From Pseudomonadota bacterium (lineage in GTDB: Bacteria; Pseudomonadota; Gammaproteobacteria; Xanthomonadales; Xanthomonadaceae): 16,184 nt of DNA. This document shows, in pieces, positions 13,776-16,184 of this stretch. The stretch spans positions 1 to 16,184 of the forward strand of contig JAEWJB010000047.1 in NCBI GenBank assembly GCA_023386795.1, written 5' to 3'. Each line of letters begins with the position of its first letter. The first letter of the stretch is position 1. A model generated the notes under the pieces. That model saw only the letters and a program-made list of their open reading frames with translations. It did no database searches and had not been told where the DNA came from. Made by a program: the position numbers and the translations under genes.

Positions 13776-14168
13776 ATGCCGTTGCTGCTTCGCCTGCTGC
13801 TGTGCCTCACCCTGCTGGCCAATACGGCCGGTGGTGCGTGGGCCGCGCCAGCTGCCGGCGGACCGGCGCCCACGCCCCGCCAGGCCGCCATGCAGGGTTG
13901 CCACGACGAGGCGCCGACAGTCGCCATGGGAGCGATTCAGCATGACGGCGGTCACATCGACAAGGCCCGCGGCCAGCACGACGGCGCGCACGACCCCGGC
14001 TGCTGTTCCCACGGTGGCTGCGACTGCCTGCAGCACTGCGGCACGTCGATCGGCCTGACGGCCACGCTGGCCCTGTCGCCGCCGCCCGGCGCCGGCCCTG
14101 CCGTGCGTCCGCCGCAGGATCGCGGCCTGCCCCGGCCCTACCAACCTGTCCGACCTCCCATCGGCTGA
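13776..14168 (+). CDS. copL: CopL-family metal-binding regulatory protein
   Basis: This 130-residue small secreted or leader-like protein precedes copA. In Xanthomonas, CopL is needed for copper-induced expression of copAB. A hydrophobic signal-like segment (residues 1-23, ending AWA) is followed by a Cys/His-rich centre: Cys42, His43, His56, His60, His68, His72, Cys76, Cys77, His79, Cys82, Cys84, His87 and Cys88 (DPGCCSHGGCDCLQHC), plainly a copper-binding region. The C-terminus is Pro-rich and probably disordered. There is no Shine-Dalgarno before the ATG. The call rests on composition and position, since CopL proteins diverge strongly. Confidence 0.8.
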   Translation: MPLLLRLLLCLTLLANTAGGAWAAPAAGGPAPTPRQAAMQGCHDEAPTVAMGAIQHDGGHIDKARGQHDGAHDPGCCSHGGCDCLQHCGTSIGLTATLALSPPPGAGPAVRPPQDRGLPRPYQPVRPPIG

Positions 14169-14176
14169 AGCGCTCC

Positions 14177-14268
14177 GGCGGCATGGGCCGCCCATTGTCC
14201 GTGGCCGCCATGCGGCCTTTCCGACGATTCTTCCGTAACGCGCGGCCCTTCCCCGGGAGCGGCCGCGC
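14177..14268 (+). promoter_or_regulatory. Stem-loop array between copL and copA (possible attenuator)
   Basis: Three perfect stems fit in the 111-base gap: GGCGGC-ATGG-GCCGCC (14177-14192), GGCCGC-CAT-GCGGCC (14203-14217, followed by TTT) and GCGCGGCC (14240-14247) with GGCCGCGC (14261-14268). The middle arms are repeats of each other, so 14177-14182 can also pair with 14204-14209, and 14186-14191 with 14212-14217. Mutually exclusive folds are therefore possible. The last arm ends two bases before the copA Shine-Dalgarno GGAG (14271-14274). Confidence 0.5.
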
Positions 14269-14279
14269 ATGGAGCCTTC

Positions 14280-16031
14280 ATGACCCACGATGTCCCCCGC
14301 GGCGCGCTCAGCCGGCGCCGCTTCGTTCAAGGCCTGGCCCTGGGCGGCGTGGCCGCAGGCGCCGGCCTGTGGCGCCTGCCCGCCAGCGCAGCCAACCTTC
14401 ATGCGGTGCCCGAGCTTCGCGGCGCCGACTTGCATCTGTCCATCGGACGTGCGCCAGTCGATTTCACTGGCCGCGCGCGGCAGGCGATCACCGTCAACGG
14501 CAGCCTGCCCGCACCCACGCTGCGCTGGCGCGAAGGCGACACGGTGACCGTCCGCGTCGCCAACACGCTGCGCGATGCCCCCACCTCGATCCACTGGCAT
14601 GGCCTGCTGTTGCCGGCCAACATGGACGGCGTGCCGGGCATGAGCTTCGACGGCATCGCGCCCGGCGAGGCCTACCAGTACCGCTTCACGCTGCGGCAAT
14701 CGGGCACTTACTGGTATCACAGCCATTCGATGTTCCAGGAGCAGTCCGGCCTGTATGGCGCGCTGGTGATCGATCCCCTCGAACCACCGCCGTACCGTTA
14801 CGACCGTGAACACGTCGTGCTGCTCTCGGACTGGACCGACCTCGATCCGGCCGCGCTGTACCGGCGCATGAAGCAGATGCCGATGCACGACAACACCTAC
14901 CAGCGCACTGTCGGCGATTTCTTCCGCGACGCACGCGAGGCGGGGCTGTCCGCCACCTTGGCCGACCGTGGCATGTGGGGCCGCATGCGGATGACGCCGA
15001 CGGACCTATCCGACATCAACGCCCACACCTACACCTATCTGGTGAATGGCACCTCGCCGGCGGGCAATTGGACCGGTCTGTTCCGCCCCGGCGAGAAGGT
15101 GCTGCTGCGTTTCATCAACGGTGCGGCGATGACGTATTTCGACGTGCGCATTCCGGGCCTGAAACTCACCGTGGTCGCTGCCGATGGACAGTACGTGCAT
15201 CCGGTGACGGTGGATGAGTTCCGCATCGCACCGGCGGAGACGTTCGACGTGCTCGTCGAGCCCACCGGGCAGGATGCCTTCACCGTGTTCGCGCAGGACA
15301 TGGGCCGCACCGGCCATGCGCGCGCCACGCTGGCGGTGCGCCACGGGCTGGAAGCGCCGGTGCCGGCGCTGGATCGCCGCCCCCTGCTGAGCATGGCCGA
15401 CATGGGCCACGACATGGGTGCGGGCGCGCACAAGGGCATGGAAGGTGGCTGCGGCGCGGCCATGGGCATGGACATGCCGGGGATGTCGCATGACCACGCG
15501 ATGGCGGCGACGCCCCATCCTCCCAGCGAGCATGGCAACCCACTCGTCGACATGCAGAGCAACGCCACCTCGCCGCGGCTGGAGGACCCGGGCATCGGCC
15601 TGCGCGACAACGGCCGCCGCGTGCTGCGCTACGCGGACCTGCACAGCGCGTTCGAAGACCCGGACGGGCGCGAACCCGGCCGCGAGATCCAATTGCACCT
15701 GACGGGCCACATGGAGCGCTTCGCCTGGTCGTTCGACGGCGTGCCGTTCGCGTCCGCACAGCCGCTGCGGCTGAACTACGGCGAACGCCTGCGCATCGTG
15801 CTGGTCAACGACACGATGATGCAGCACCCCATCCACCTGCATGGCCTGTGGAGCGACCTGGAGGATGCAGACGGTAACTTCCAGGTCCGCAAGCACACCA
15901 TCGACATGCCGCCGGGCACGCGGCGCAGTTACCGCGTGCGCGCCGATGCCCTGGGTCGCTGGGCCTATCACTGCCACCTGATGTACCACATGGAAGCCGG
16001 CATGATGCGGGAAGTGAGGGTGGACGCATGA
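14280..16031 (+). CDS. copA: CopA-type periplasmic multicopper oxidase, copper resistance
   Basis: This 583-residue, Tat-exported multicopper oxidase oxidises Cu(I) and binds copper in the periplasm. The twin-arginine motif is SRRRF (residues 11-15), with cleavage near ASAA-38. All four copper-site motifs are present: HWHG (105-108), HSHS (147-150), HPIHLHG (516-522) and HCHLMYHMEAGM (564-575), giving type 1 ligands His516, Cys565, His570 and Met575. A Met/His-rich segment at about 370-420 (MGHDMGAGAHKGMEGG, MGMDMPGMSHDHAM) is the usual CopA copper-binding insert. The start has GGAG 5 bases upstream. Its stop overlaps the copB ATG (ATGA, 16028-16031), so translation is coupled. This is the PcoA/CopA oxidase, not the P-type ATPase of the same name. 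Confidence 0.96.
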   Translation: MTHDVPRGALSRRRFVQGLALGGVAAGAGLWRLPASAANLHAVPELRGADLHLSIGRAPVDFTGRARQAITVNGSLPAPTLRWREGDTVTVRVANTLRDAPTSIHWHGLLLPANMDGVPGMSFDGIAPGEAYQYRFTLRQSGTYWYHSHSMFQEQSGLYGALVIDPLEPPPYRYDREHVVLLSDWTDLDPAALYRRMKQMPMHDNTYQRTVGDFFRDAREAGLSATLADRGMWGRMRMTPTDLSDINAHTYTYLVNGTSPAGNWTGLFRPGEKVLLRFINGAAMTYFDVRIPGLKLTVVAADGQYVHPVTVDEFRIAPAETFDVLVEPTGQDAFTVFAQDMGRTGHARATLAVRHGLEAPVPALDRRPLLSMADMGHDMGAGAHKGMEGGCGAAMGMDMPGMSHDHAMAATPHPPSEHGNPLVDMQSNATSPRLEDPGIGLRDNGRRVLRYADLHSAFEDPDGREPGREIQLHLTGHMERFAWSFDGVPFASAQPLRLNYGERLRIVLVNDTMMQHPIHLHGLWSDLEDADGNFQVRKHTIDMPPGTRRSYRVRADALGRWAYHCHLMYHMEAGMMREVRVDA

Positions 16032-16184
16032 GCGCACGCCTCTGGCTGGCCTGTGGGCTGGCGCTGTCCGCGCCGCTGGCGGCGGCGCAGGAGTCTGCCG
16101 CCACGCGGCTGGCGTCGTCGGCCACCGCCGACGACACGTCGCAGATGGACCACTCGCAGATGGACCACTCGCAGATGGACCACT
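16028..16184 (+). CDS. copB: CopB outer-membrane copper resistance protein, 5' part only
   Basis: Only the first 52 codons are inside the window. A signal peptide (MSARLWLACGLALSAPLAAA) is followed by a short linker and the start of a Met/His repeat (SQMDH three times), typical of CopB/PcoB proteins, whose C-terminal part forms an outer-membrane beta-barrel. The gene overlaps copA by 4 bases. Confidence 0.85.
   Translation, partial: MSARLWLACGLALSAPLAAAQESAATRLASSATADDTSQMDHSQMDHSQMDH
16139..16183 (+). repeat. 15-base tandem repeat coding SQMDH in copB
   Basis: TCGCAGATGGACCAC is repeated three times without change, and a fourth copy may begin at 16184, where the window ends. The copies are identical at the DNA level, so the array is recent or kept uniform, and its length may vary between strains. 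Confidence 0.95.

Noticed and set aside
12685..14058. A 457-codon plus-strand reading frame across the Cds1-like gene and copL
   Set aside because: It spans two real genes in the wrong frame, lacks recognisable motifs and has no ribosome binding site.
13590..14888. A 432-codon minus-strand reading frame opposite copL and copA
   Set aside because: It is antisense to strongly supported copper genes, and its translation has no recognisable family.

Overview
The window is high-GC DNA with densely packed genes and uniform codon bias. I see no mobile element, tRNA, rRNA or CRISPR array. Its content points to a gammaproteobacterium of the Xanthomonadales/Lysobacterales group (Xanthomonadaceae or Rhodanobacteraceae): a copL-copA-copB copper operon, a FabA/FabB pair, a Phasin_2 protein, a Cds1-like cysteine desulfhydrase, and start codons placed 6-7 bases after -10-like hexamers. 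The assignment rests on recognised protein families, not on a database search.

Layout. (1) 73-3972, minus strand: a metal-uptake operon read DUF4198 periplasmic protein, four-EF-hand periplasmic protein, TonB-dependent receptor of the hemin/hemoglobin type. A good sigma70-type promoter with a Fur-like box in its spacer lies at 4038-4066. (2) 4113-4998, plus strand: queD, a terminator, then a phasin gene whose promoter region carries two TGC-ATC-GCA (PhaR-type) sites. Two tandem hairpins with identical TCCCTCCC loops follow the phasin gene and end in a T-run. (3) 5092-8507: bioD (minus); a free-methionine-R-sulfoxide reductase overlapping a TfoX C-terminal-domain gene (plus); a dinB-gph repair pair (minus). 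(4) 8723-10452: fabA-fabB (plus), with a palindrome over the predicted -10 element. (5) 10491-13668, minus: a Cds1-like PLP enzyme, then oligopeptidase A (prlC). (6) 13776 to the window end, plus: copL, copA and the start of copB, cut by the window edge inside its Met/His repeats.

The operons fit a bacterium that handles iron and copper in the envelope, stores polyhydroxyalkanoate, repairs oxidative damage and makes unsaturated fatty acids. The least ordinary signal is RNA-level. The phasin 3' UTR looks like a tandem-hairpin RNA whose loops mimic the anti-Shine-Dalgarno sequence, similar in design to the CcsR/cuckoo RNAs of alphaproteobacteria. Second is the copL-copA leader, which can fold into mutually exclusive stem-loops next to the copA ribosome binding site.
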